From assembly GCA_903932385.1 (NCBI GenBank), contig CAIZGA010000018.1:1-6876 (forward strand): a stretch of 6,876 nucleotides of DNA, given 5' to 3'. The translations under genes were made by a program, and so were the position numbers. This stretch comes from an uncultured Acidobacteriota bacterium (GTDB lineage Bacteria > Acidobacteriota > Terriglobia > Terriglobales > Acidobacteriaceae). This document shows, piece after piece, positions 1 through 6,876 of this stretch; the first letter of the stretch is position 1; each line of letters opens with the position of its first letter. The notes beneath the pieces were generated by a model. It saw nothing but the letters and a program-made list of their open reading frames with translations. It was not told the DNA's origin and made no database searches.

Positions 1-1413
<1,413 letters not shown>

Positions 1414-1436
1414 ATCCACGCACAACGCAATACGAG

Positions 1437-1469
1437 AACGGCAGGGCTTCGGCTCTGCCGTTTTTATTT
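1437..1469 (+). terminator. Rho-independent terminator of the rpoC transcript
   Basis: A perfect stem with one G-U pair runs from CGGCAGGGC (1439-1447) to GCTCTGCCG (1452-1460). It is closed by a TTCG tetraloop (1448-1451), the unusually stable C(UUCG)G type. The stem is followed at once by TTTTTATTT (1461-1469), and AA at 1437-1438 can extend it against the first Ts. It begins 23 bases after the rpoC stop codon. This is a textbook intrinsic terminator and should separate the RNA polymerase operon from the protease genes downstream. Confidence 0.93.
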
Positions 1470-1518
1470 GCCGGTGATGCAGCGAGTGTGGTTTTCTTCT
1501 TGAGTTGATAGTGTTCTG

Positions 1519-1549
1519 AAAATTTTCCGGAGGCCTGAGCATGAGGCCT
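1519..1549 (+). promoter_or_regulatory. Ribosome binding site and start-codon hairpin of the first protease gene
   Basis: The Shine-Dalgarno GGAGG lies at 1529-1533, seven bases before the ATG at 1541, and fixes that start. It sits at the end of AAAATTTTCCGGAGG (1519-1533), an element found almost unchanged before the gene at 6043. The 3' half of the Shine-Dalgarno is also part of AGGCCT (1531-1536). That hexamer is self-complementary and recurs at 1544-1549, so the two copies can pair as a 6-bp stem with GAGCATG in the loop. Such a stem would partly occlude the ribosome site. The ribosome binding site is clear; any regulatory role of the stem is inferred. Confidence 0.6.
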
Positions 1550-3226
1550 GCTGTGCGACGACGAGCGCGACACATAGTTACGTGGATGGCGGGTGCAGTG
1601 ATGGCCGCGGCGTGCAGCGGTATGGCTGCGCCGATGGCCGTTGCAACGAAAACGATAACGCCTGCAACAAATGCGATTACAACTGAAACGATTCCCGGGT
1701 ATTCGAGGGGATGTGTGGCGGTGCATGCTGTGCCGACGGCTGCGGAAGTAGCGATGCAGACCGGCGAGTTGGAACGCGCGGCAGTGTTGTATCGCGAGGC
1801 ATTGGCGGAGACGCCTGATGATGCGGCGCTGACGGTGGGGCTGGCGCGCGTGTTGCTACTGCAGCAAAAAGTGAACGATGCCGATGCGTTGGTGAGCGAG
1901 GCGTTGCAATCGCATCCTGAAAATGCACAGTTACTGACGGCGAAGGCCGAGGTGCAGTACCGGCAGGGCAGGCCGTGGCTGGCGGAGGCGACGGCGAAGG
2001 CGGCGATGAAGGCCGACCCGTGCGTGGCGCGGCTGCATTATTTGCAATCGCGAATAGAGACGCTGAACTCAAACTATGCGACGGCGATGCAGGAGTTGGA
2101 GGCGGCGCACACGCTGGATCCTGCGGATGCCGTGATTCATGATGCGTGGATTGCGGCGATGCCGATTGTGACGAGGATACAAATCCTGAACAGTGAAGCG
2201 CAGGCGAGTAAAGATGAAGCGGAGCAGGCGCGGTTGGAACAAAAAATTGATGCGCTGCGGCGGCTTTCGACGGTGATGCACAAACCGTGTCGGCTGCAGG
2301 GAGAGGTGGAGACGACTGAGTTGCCGCTGGTTGAGATGGAAATTCTGGCGGAGCCGGAGCCGACGTATGTGCACGGATTGAACATCAACATTAATGGCCA
2401 TGCAGTGCGATTGATGATTGATACCGGCGCGGATGGTTTGGTGGTGAAGCGATCGCTGGCAGAGCGGGCAGGGTTGGAAGTGGTGGCGCTGGAGCGCGGC
2501 GCGGGCGGCATCGGCGATGAGGAAGAGAAGGATGTGTATCGTGCGTATGCGGAGAGGATCCAGATTGGCGGATTGACCTTTCAGGATTGCGCGGTGCATG
2601 TGGTGGACAACAGCCGCATGCCGGAAGTGGACGGGTTGATTGGGCTGGATGTGATGTCGCAATTTTTAGTGTCGCTGGATTATCCGGCGCACATGCTGCG
2701 TCTGCAGCCGCTGCCGCCAAGGCCGGGCGAAACGGCGACGATGCCGGCGCTGGGCACGGAGAGAAATCCTGCGGAGGAAGATGCTGCGACGCAACTGCAT
2801 GACGCGTATGTTGCGCCGGAGATGAGCGACTATACGCATGTGTATCGCTACGGGCAGATGCTGATGATGCCGGTGCTGATGAACCAGAAGAAGACGAAAT
2901 TATTTGTGCTGGATACGGGCGCGATGCAGACGACGGTTTCATCGGCGGCGGCGGGCGATGTGACGCCGGTGATGAAGAACAGCAAGGTGCGCGTGTACGG
3001 CATCAACGGGCAGGTGCGGGAAGTGAATTACGCGATACAGCTGTATTTGCAGTTTGGCGGGCTGTCGCAGTTGCTGATTAAAATTCCGGCGATTGATACG
3101 AGCAGCATCGACCGCGGGCTGGGGATGGAGATAGCGGGATTTCTTGGCTCACCGGCGATGCTGAAGAGCACGCTGCGGATTGATTACCGCGACGGGCTGG
3201 TGAAGTTTGACCGGAAAGCGAAATAA
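1541..3226 (+). CDS. Exported TPR protein with two retropepsin-like aspartyl protease domains (first paralogue)
   Basis: Predicted secreted or membrane-anchored aspartic peptidase of 561 residues; its substrate is unknown. The N-terminus has a basic start (MRPAVRRRARH) and a hydrophobic stretch to about residue 30. MAAAC (Cys25) could be a weak lipobox, so anchoring by lipid or release by signal peptidase I are both possible. Residues ~67-200 are about four TPR helix pairs, for example GELERAAVLYREALAETPDD. A charged helical linker follows (~212-245). Two domains of the PF13650-like aspartyl protease type come next. The first has DTGA at 294-297, GAGG at 320-323 and the DGLIGLD strand at 364-370, ending in LVSLDYP. 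The second has DTGA at 458-461, YGING at 486-490 and AGFLG at 532-536, ending in RIDYRDGLVKFD. Each therefore carries the catalytic Asp and the later hydrophobic-hydrophobic-Gly signature of retropepsin folds. The start is supported by GGAGG seven bases upstream. Cys161, Cys250 and Cys350 are shared with the next gene. Peptidase activity is inferred from motifs; a purely binding role cannot be excluded. Confidence 0.88.
   Translation: MRPAVRRRARHIVTWMAGAVMAAACSGMAAPMAVATKTITPATNAITTETIPGYSRGCVAVHAVPTAAEVAMQTGELERAAVLYREALAETPDDAALTVGLARVLLLQQKVNDADALVSEALQSHPENAQLLTAKAEVQYRQGRPWLAEATAKAAMKADPCVARLHYLQSRIETLNSNYATAMQELEAAHTLDPADAVIHDAWIAAMPIVTRIQILNSEAQASKDEAEQARLEQKIDALRRLSTVMHKPCRLQGEVETTELPLVEMEILAEPEPTYVHGLNININGHAVRLMIDTGADGLVVKRSLAERAGLEVVALERGAGGIGDEEEKDVYRAYAERIQIGGLTFQDCAVHVVDNSRMPEVDGLIGLDVMSQFLVSLDYPAHMLRLQPLPPRPGETATMPALGTERNPAEEDAATQLHDAYVAPEMSDYTHVYRYGQMLMMPVLMNQKKTKLFVLDTGAMQTTVSSAAAGDVTPVMKNSKVRVYGINGQVREVNYAIQLYLQFGGLSQLLIKIPAIDTSSIDRGLGMEIAGFLGSPAMLKSTLRIDYRDGLVKFDRKAK
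2000..2032 (+). repeat. Direct repeat copy 1, most conserved DNA block shared by the two protease genes
   Basis: These 33 bases match 3680-3712 with a single difference (G at 2020, C at 3700). The block encodes AAMKADPCVAR at the junction of the third and fourth TPR units, including the shared Cys161. Conservation here extends to synonymous positions, whereas flanking codons differ between the copies. It reflects the gene duplication and perhaps later gene conversion, and is not a mobile element. Confidence 0.75.
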
Positions 3227-3243
3227 ATTTTTCTGAATGTAAT

Positions 3244-3273
3244 TTGTGCAAATGATTTTCTTCGTGATACATT
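3244..3273 (+). promoter_or_regulatory. Candidate sigma-70-type promoter of the second protease gene
   Basis: TTGTGC (3244-3249) is a partial -35 box. Eighteen bases later TACATT (3268-3273) matches four of six -10 positions, including T1, A2 and T6, and it is preceded by TG plus one base (3265-3267), the extended -10 arrangement. Transcription would start near 3280, leaving a leader of about 25 bases with the ribosome site. The -35 box lies within a short inverted repeat, ATTTG-TG-CAAAT (3242-3253), which could be an operator. The 78-base gap is clearly AT-richer than the genes either side. The match is only moderate, and read-through from the upstream gene is also possible. Confidence 0.35.
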
Positions 3274-3304
3274 CTTGCAAAATCAGTATGAAAGGCAGTC
3301 ACGA

Positions 3305-4912
3305 ATGCCACGAACACGCTGGTGGAATTCTTCCTCTCTTTTTCTTTTTCTCATCATGATTGTCGGAGTGAGGGCGCAGGCGATTGAATGCGCTGCGGGG
3401 ACAAGCCGCGAGCAGACGCCTGCCGAATCGGCATTGCAAAAGGGCAATACTGACAAAGCCGCAACTCTCTATCAACAAGACCTTGCAAATAAGCCTAACG
3501 ACCCGGAACTGACGACCGGCCTGGCACGCGTGTTGATGCGGCAGCAAAAATACGAGGATGCCGATGTGTTGCTGACAGCGGCGTTGCAGGCGCATCCCAA
3601 CGATGCAGGACTGCTGACAGCAAAGGCAGAGTTGCAGATGCGTGAGGGAACACCATGGCTGGCTGGCGCAACGGCAAGCGCGGCGATGAAGGCCGACCCC
3701 TGCGTGGCGCGGTTACATTTATTTCTATCGGGATATGACATGCTGAACTCTTACTTTGCATCCGCAAAGAGGGAGTTGGAGACAGCGCATACGTTGGACC
3801 CGAATGATCGGGAAATCAAATTGCAATGGAATTTTCAGAAACCGTTCACGGAGCAAATTGCCACATCGGAAAAAGCGCTGGACAAAGCAACAGATGCGGC
3901 CAGAAAAGCGCAATTGCAAAAAAACTTGGATTCGCTCAAGAAGATTGAGTTGGGAAGTCAGAAGAGCTGCCGCCTAGAGGGAACGGTGCAATCCACAGAG
4001 TTGCCACTGGCAGAGATATTGGAGAACTCTGCGCGCATACATGCGTTTGGCCTGAATATAAAACTCAACAACCATCCTGCCAGGCTGCAAATTGACACCG
4101 GGGCGGGTGGAATTTTGGTGAAGCGGTCTGTGGCCCAACATGCCGGGCTGGTATCGGAGATGTCACAGCAGGGCGTGGGCGGCATCGGCGATTTAAAAGC
4201 TGCACAGGTGGACGTAACATATGCGGACACCATCCAGATTGGCGGACTGGTTTTTCATGACTGCACGGTTCATGTGATTGAAAACAGCCGCATGCCCGAT
4301 ACGGATGGATTGATTGGCATGAATGTTCTCTCGCAATTTCTGGTGTCGCTGGATTATCCATCGCATAAGCTACGACTGGATCCGTTGCCCGCACGTCCGG
4401 GCGAAGCTTCTGCATCGCCGTCATTGAATATGGGGAGCGATAATATGGCTGATAACGAATCCGATGCTGTCGAGCGCCTGCACGACCCGTATGTTGCTCC
4501 GGAGATGAAAGGCTACACACATGTTTATCGTGTGGGACATTTGTTGCTGCTTCCGGTTTCGATGAACAAGGCACCGGCAAATCTTTTTGTACTGGATACC
4601 GGGTCCATGAACACCACGGTTTCTCCTGCTGCAGCGCGCGCCGTTACGAAGGTTGTGAAAGATTCAACGGTGGAAGTGCATGGCATCAACGGTGAAGTCA
4701 AGGATGTGTATTCCGCAGAAAAAATAACTTTCTATTTTGCGGGCATGTCACAAACGCTGGAAGGCATACCCTCGATTGATACGACCAATGTAAGCCGCGG
4801 CATCGGTATGAATCTTGCAGGATTTCTTGGCATCAGGACGATGTTACAGACCACACTGCACATCGATTATCGTGATGGGCTTATAAAATTCGATTACAAC
4901 CCGAAGCGATGA
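3305..4912 (+). CDS. Exported TPR protein with two retropepsin-like aspartyl protease domains (second paralogue)
   Basis: A 535-residue paralogue of the preceding gene, co-linear with it throughout and, by eye, identical at about half of aligned positions. The ATG at 3305 is preferred over an in-frame TTG at 3275: AAAGG (3291-3295) lies nine bases before it, and translation then begins with a clean signal peptide, MPRTRWWNSS then LFLFLIMIVGV, cleaved after AQA (residue 26). TPR units span ~39-170. A Lys-rich helical linker (~182-215) leads to the first protease domain, with DTGA at 264-267, GVGGIG at 290-295 and DGLIGMN at 334-340. The second domain has DTGS at 431-434, HGING at 459-463 and AGFLG at 505-509, ending LIKFD. 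Ser in place of Ala in DTGS occurs in active pepsin-like enzymes, so both sites look intact. No lipobox is seen, so this copy is probably periplasmic or secreted. It uses more A/T-ending codons than its neighbour in the N-terminal half. Tandem duplication is the simplest origin; the substrate is unknown. Confidence 0.88.
   Translation: MPRTRWWNSSSLFLFLIMIVGVRAQAIECAAGTSREQTPAESALQKGNTDKAATLYQQDLANKPNDPELTTGLARVLMRQQKYEDADVLLTAALQAHPNDAGLLTAKAELQMREGTPWLAGATASAAMKADPCVARLHLFLSGYDMLNSYFASAKRELETAHTLDPNDREIKLQWNFQKPFTEQIATSEKALDKATDAARKAQLQKNLDSLKKIELGSQKSCRLEGTVQSTELPLAEILENSARIHAFGLNIKLNNHPARLQIDTGAGGILVKRSVAQHAGLVSEMSQQGVGGIGDLKAAQVDVTYADTIQIGGLVFHDCTVHVIENSRMPDTDGLIGMNVLSQFLVSLDYPSHKLRLDPLPARPGEASASPSLNMGSDNMADNESDAVERLHDPYVAPEMKGYTHVYRVGHLLLLPVSMNKAPANLFVLDTGSMNTTVSPAAARAVTKVVKDSTVEVHGINGEVKDVYSAEKITFYFAGMSQTLEGIPSIDTTNVSRGIGMNLAGFLGIRTMLQTTLHIDYRDGLIKFDYNPKR
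3680..3712 (+). repeat. Direct repeat copy 2, partner of the block at 2000-2032
   Basis: This copy differs from 2000-2032 at one base of 33. It encodes the same AAMKADPCVAR segment with Cys133 and lies exactly 1680 bases from the first copy. A second shared block is 2669-2685 with 4343-4359, 17 identical bases coding for the VSLDYP strand of the first protease domain. Confidence 0.75.
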
Positions 4913-4954
4913 GGCGGCGTGGATAACGTAGCTGGTTCCTATCGATACAAGGGT

Positions 4955-4990
4955 TTGCATCCTGCGCTGTTTCGCCTTAGTATCGCCTGA
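4955..4990 (+). promoter_or_regulatory. Candidate promoter of ruvB placed for a leaderless or near-leaderless transcript
   Basis: TTGCAT (4955-4960) matches three of six -35 positions. After exactly 17 bases, TAGTAT (4978-4983) matches four of six -10 positions, including the key T-A-n-n-n-T frame. Seven bases separate the -10 box from the GTG at 4991, so initiation would fall at about 4990-4991, on the start codon itself. No Shine-Dalgarno-like purine run occurs before the GTG; the preceding bases read CGCC then TGA. Sequence-based inference only; ruvB could instead be translated from a longer read-through transcript. Confidence 0.4.
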
Positions 4991-6022
4991 GTGGGTGAAG
5001 AAAATCACAAATCGAAGCGCGTCATTTCTCCCGGCTTGGCCGAGGAGGATTCTGACGTTGAGTTGAAGCTGCGGCCGCGCTGGCTGAAGGAATTCATCGG
5101 CCAGGAGAAGGCGAAGGAGCAGTTGCACATTGCGCTGGAGGCGGCGAAGAGCCGCGGCGAGGCGCTGGACCACGTGATGCTGTTTGGCCCGCCGGGGCTG
5201 GGCAAAACGACGCTGGCGAGCATTATTGCGAATGAACTGGATGTTGCGTTCCAGCAGACTTCGGGGCCGGCGTTGCAGATCCAGGGCGACCTGACGGCGA
5301 TCCTGACGAATTTGCGGGAGCGGCAGGTTTTATTTCTGGATGAGATACATCGTCTGCAGCCGGTGCTGGAAGAAAAAATGTATACGGCGCTGGAAGATTA
5401 CAAGCTGGACATCATCATTGGGCAGGGGCCGGCGGCGCGGACGCACGTGATGGAGATTAAGCCGTTTACCTTTGTGGCGGCGACGACGCGGCCCGGGTTG
5501 CTGAGTTCGCCGTTGCGCGCGCGATTTGGAATCCTGCTGCGACTGGAGTTTTATACCGATGACGAGCTGCGCTACATTGTGACGCGGTCGGCAGAGGTGC
5601 TGGGGATTGCAGTGGACCAGGACGGCGCGGCGGAGATTGCGATGCGTTCGCGCGGGACGCCGAGAATTGCCAACCGGTTGCTGCGGCGGGTGCGGGACTA
5701 TGCGCAGGTGCGCGGGTCGGGAGTGATTGACCGGCCGACGGCGCAGGCGGCACTGCAGTTGCTGGAAGTGGACGCGCATGGATTTGATGAGTTGGACCGG
5801 CGGCTGCTGCGGACCATCATTGAAAAATATGACGGCGGGCCGGTGGGGTTGAATACGCTGGCGGCGGCATTGGCGGAAGAAGAAGATGCGCTGGAAGAAG
5901 TCTACGAACCGTTTTTGATTCAGGCGGGATTTCTGGACCGCACACCGCGCGGGCGTGTGGCGACCCGGCTGGCGTATGAACATTTGGGGATTACGATGCC
6001 GGGCAAGCCGTCGCTCTTCTAA
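4991..6022 (+). CDS. ruvB: Holliday junction branch migration ATPase RuvB
   Basis: RuvB is the hexameric AAA+ motor that, with RuvA, drives branch migration of Holliday junctions in recombinational repair, before RuvC cleavage. The 343-residue product has normal family length. Seen in order: the N-terminal RVISP...[12 protein letters not shown] block (~10-38), Walker A GPPGLGKT (66-73), and Walker B LFLDEIHR (114-121) with Asp117-Glu118. Then come sensor 1 ATTRPG (164-169), the arginine-finger region SPLRARFG (173-180), sensor 2 [21 protein letters not shown] (222-242), and the C-terminal winged-helix DNA-binding domain (~260-340) with [14 protein letters not shown] and RTPRGR. The GTG start directly follows an in-frame TGA, so no longer product is possible, and a later start would remove conserved residues. 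It lies 78 bases after the second protease gene and 20 bases before the next gene. ruvA and ruvC are not adjacent, unlike the ruvAB or ruvCAB operons of many bacteria. Confidence 0.98.
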   Translation: MGEENHKSKRVISPGLAEEDSDVELKLRPRWLKEFIGQEKAKEQLHIALEAAKSRGEALDHVMLFGPPGLGKTTLASIIANELDVAFQQTSGPALQIQGDLTAILTNLRERQVLFLDEIHRLQPVLEEKMYTALEDYKLDIIIGQGPAARTHVMEIKPFTFVAATTRPGLLSSPLRARFGILLRLEFYTDDELRYIVTRSAEVLGIAVDQDGAAEIAMRSRGTPRIANRLLRRVRDYAQVRGSGVIDRPTAQAALQLLEVDAHGFDELDRRLLRTIIEKYDGGPVGLNTLAAALAEEEDALEEVYEPFLIQAGFLDRTPRGRVATRLAYEHLGITMPGKPSLF

Positions 6023-6042
6023 AATTTTCCTGAGGAAAAATA
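6021..6042 (+). promoter_or_regulatory. Ribosome binding site that sets the TTG start at 6043, with a small inverted repeat
   Basis: TGAGGA (6031-6036) is a good Shine-Dalgarno sequence, with its GAGG ending seven bases before TTG at 6043. TTTTCC (6025-6030) and GGAAAA (6034-6039) are perfect inverted copies around TGA. A weak 6-bp hairpin could therefore hold part of the ribosome site paired. It has no following T-run and so is not a convincing terminator for ruvB. AAAATTTTCCTGAGG (6021-6035) differs by one base from 1519-1533. Confidence 0.6.
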
Positions 6043-6876
6043 TTGCGCAGAAGAAATCATTTCCGGTGGCTGCTTATTTTTCTGCTGCTGGTGGCGCCGA
6101 TGGCGCGCGCGCATGTGGGCTCGCCGGATGTGGTGGTGCAGATGCAGGCGGGGCCGTACCCGCTGCTGGTGAGTGTGCAACCGGCGAGCGTGGTGCCGGG
6201 CGTGGCACAGATCCAGGTGCAGAGCAATGCAGAGGACATCAGCGGAGTGAGTGTGGCGCCGACGCCGCTGACGGGCGAGGCGGCGAAGCATCCGCCGGTG
6301 GCTGAGGAATTGCAGCGCGCGCCGGGCCATGCGATTTTTTATTCCGGCAACGTGTGGTTGATGTCGAGCGGTGCGTGGCAGTTGCACATCACCGTGCATG
6401 GCGGGCGGGGCGATGGAGAGATTTCTGTTCCGGTGCCGAGCGTGGCGACGGGAACGCTGCCGATGCCGTTGTGGTTGACCGCGACGCTGGTGCTGCTGGG
6501 TTCGCTGCTGGTGCTGGGCATGGCGGCGATGGTGGGCGCGGCGTTGCGCGAGGCGAAACTGGCTCCGGGAGTGGCGCCGGACGGCGAGCATGTTCGCAGG
6601 GCGCGATGGGGAATTGTGGCGACGCTGGCGTTGTTGATTGGGGTGCTGGCGCTGGGCGGCTGGTGGTGGAGCAGTCTGGCGACGACGGCGAGAAAAAATC
6701 TATACAAGCCGCTGCAGATGGAAGCCGCACTGGACGGCAACCGGATGAAGCTGGAAATCAGTTTGCCGGATGCTGCGATCTATGATGCCAATGGATCCAC
6801 CACGCAGGCGCTGAAGACAAAAATCAATCCGTTGAACTGGGTGGAGACGCGGCGGTTGGATGACTTGCTGCCGGAC
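6043..6876 (+). CDS. Membrane protein with signal peptide, extracytoplasmic beta-rich domain and two transmembrane helices (3' end outside window)
   Basis: The frame is open for 278 codons to the last base, with no stop in the window. TTG is chosen as start because an in-frame TGA lies at 6031, TGAGGA is correctly spaced, and the result is a standard signal peptide: MRRRNHFRW, a Leu-rich core, and cleavage at ARA before His24. Residues ~24-136 are rich in alternating hydrophobics (GPYPLLVSVQPASVVPGVAQIQVQ, and GAWQLHITVHGGRGDGEISVPV). This recalls Ig-like extracytoplasmic domains of the FixH/YtkA/CopC kind, but I do not recognise the family with certainty. Two hydrophobic helices follow at about 143-167 and 190-209. 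Between them lies a 20-residue loop with RRAR, which by the positive-inside rule is cytoplasmic, so the C-terminal part (from ~210) is again outside. The 20-base gap suggests co-transcription with ruvB, without implying shared function. A role in metal or membrane-protein handling would be a guess. Confidence 0.82.
   Translation, partial: MRRRNHFRWLLIFLLLVAPMARAHVGSPDVVVQMQAGPYPLLVSVQPASVVPGVAQIQVQSNAEDISGVSVAPTPLTGEAAKHPPVAEELQRAPGHAIFYSGNVWLMSSGAWQLHITVHGGRGDGEISVPVPSVATGTLPMPLWLTATLVLLGSLLVLGMAAMVGAALREAKLAPGVAPDGEHVRRARWGIVATLALLIGVLALGGWWWSSLATTARKNLYKPLQMEAALDGNRMKLEISLPDAAIYDANGSTTQALKTKINPLNWVETRRLDDLLPD

Noticed and set aside
1491..1523. Promoter for the first protease gene, for example TTGAGT (1500) or GAAAAT (1518)
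   Set aside because: No pair of boxes with a 16-18 base spacer reaches a reasonable match, so none is annotated, although a promoter is expected after the rpoC terminator.
2069..2662. Open frame of 197 codons on the - strand inside the first protease gene
   Set aside because: It mirrors the protease coding frame, is His/Arg/Gln-rich with no motif, and the + strand frame shows clear conserved domains here.
3275..3304. Upstream TTG at 3275 as start of the second protease gene
   Set aside because: It has no Shine-Dalgarno, overlaps the probable -10 region, and would put ten polar residues before an otherwise standard signal peptide. The ATG at 3305 has AAAGG at proper distance.
5042..5065. Internal start of ruvB at TTG 5063 using GAGGAGG (5042-5048)
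   Set aside because: The spacing of 14 bases is too long, and the start would remove the conserved RVISP segment; GAGGAGG arises from Glu-Glu codons.
5330..5983. Open frame of 217 codons on the - strand inside ruvB
   Set aside because: It is an antisense shadow of the highly conserved RuvB frame, with low-complexity Arg/Gln/His composition.
6025..6039. TTTTCC-TGA-GGAAAA as a ruvB terminator
   Set aside because: The stem is short and AT-rich, lacks a T-run after it, and overlaps the ribosome site of the next gene.
6354..6785. A + strand frame rich in Gly, Ala and Asp within the last gene
   Set aside because: The frame starting at 6043 gives a signal peptide and two membrane helices across the same bases; the Gly/Ala-rich frame is a by-product of high GC content.

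Overview
The window is a chromosomal stretch with all genes on the + strand. It most resembles a member of the Acidobacteria (Acidobacteriota, Terriglobales type). That assignment is an inference from three things. The RNA polymerase beta' fragment carries the Gram-negative-type insertion in its trigger loop. The coding DNA is GC-rich, with many GCG and CTG codons. The combination of TPR plus aspartyl-protease secreted proteins is also familiar from that phylum. No 16S or other decisive marker is present, so the genus cannot be given.

Layout: (1) 1-1413, the last third of rpoC, cut by the window start. It is closed by a strong UUCG-tetraloop intrinsic terminator at 1437-1469. (2) 1541-3226 and 3305-4912, two tandem paralogous genes for exported proteins. 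Each has an N-terminal TPR solenoid, a short helical linker and two consecutive retropepsin-like aspartyl protease domains, each domain with its own DTG(A/S) motif. (3) 4991-6022, ruvB, the Holliday junction branch migration motor. It has no visible Shine-Dalgarno sequence but a promoter-like -35/-10 pair placed so that transcription would begin at or next to the GTG start codon, so it may be leaderless. (4) 6043-6876, a gene starting with TTG and running off the window end. It encodes a signal-peptide-bearing protein with an extracytoplasmic beta-rich domain and two membrane helices.

How the parts relate: rpoC is insulated by its terminator. No convincing terminator follows either protease gene or ruvB, and the gaps downstream (78, 78 and 20 bases) permit read-through, so the four later genes could be partly co-transcribed. 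The two proteases and the membrane protein are all predicted to act outside the cytoplasm, while ruvB is a DNA repair housekeeping gene that probably sits here by chance of gene order. ruvA and ruvC are not in the window.

The most interesting element is the tandem pair of TPR/double-retropepsin genes. Bacterial retropepsin-like domains normally need to dimerise to supply two catalytic aspartates; here one chain holds two complete halves, and the whole arrangement has been duplicated and diverged. Smaller observations concern translation initiation. The first protease gene and the TTG-start membrane gene share a 15-base leader element (14 of 15 bases) at the same distance from their start codons. 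The first protease gene also has a hairpin that places its start codon in the loop.
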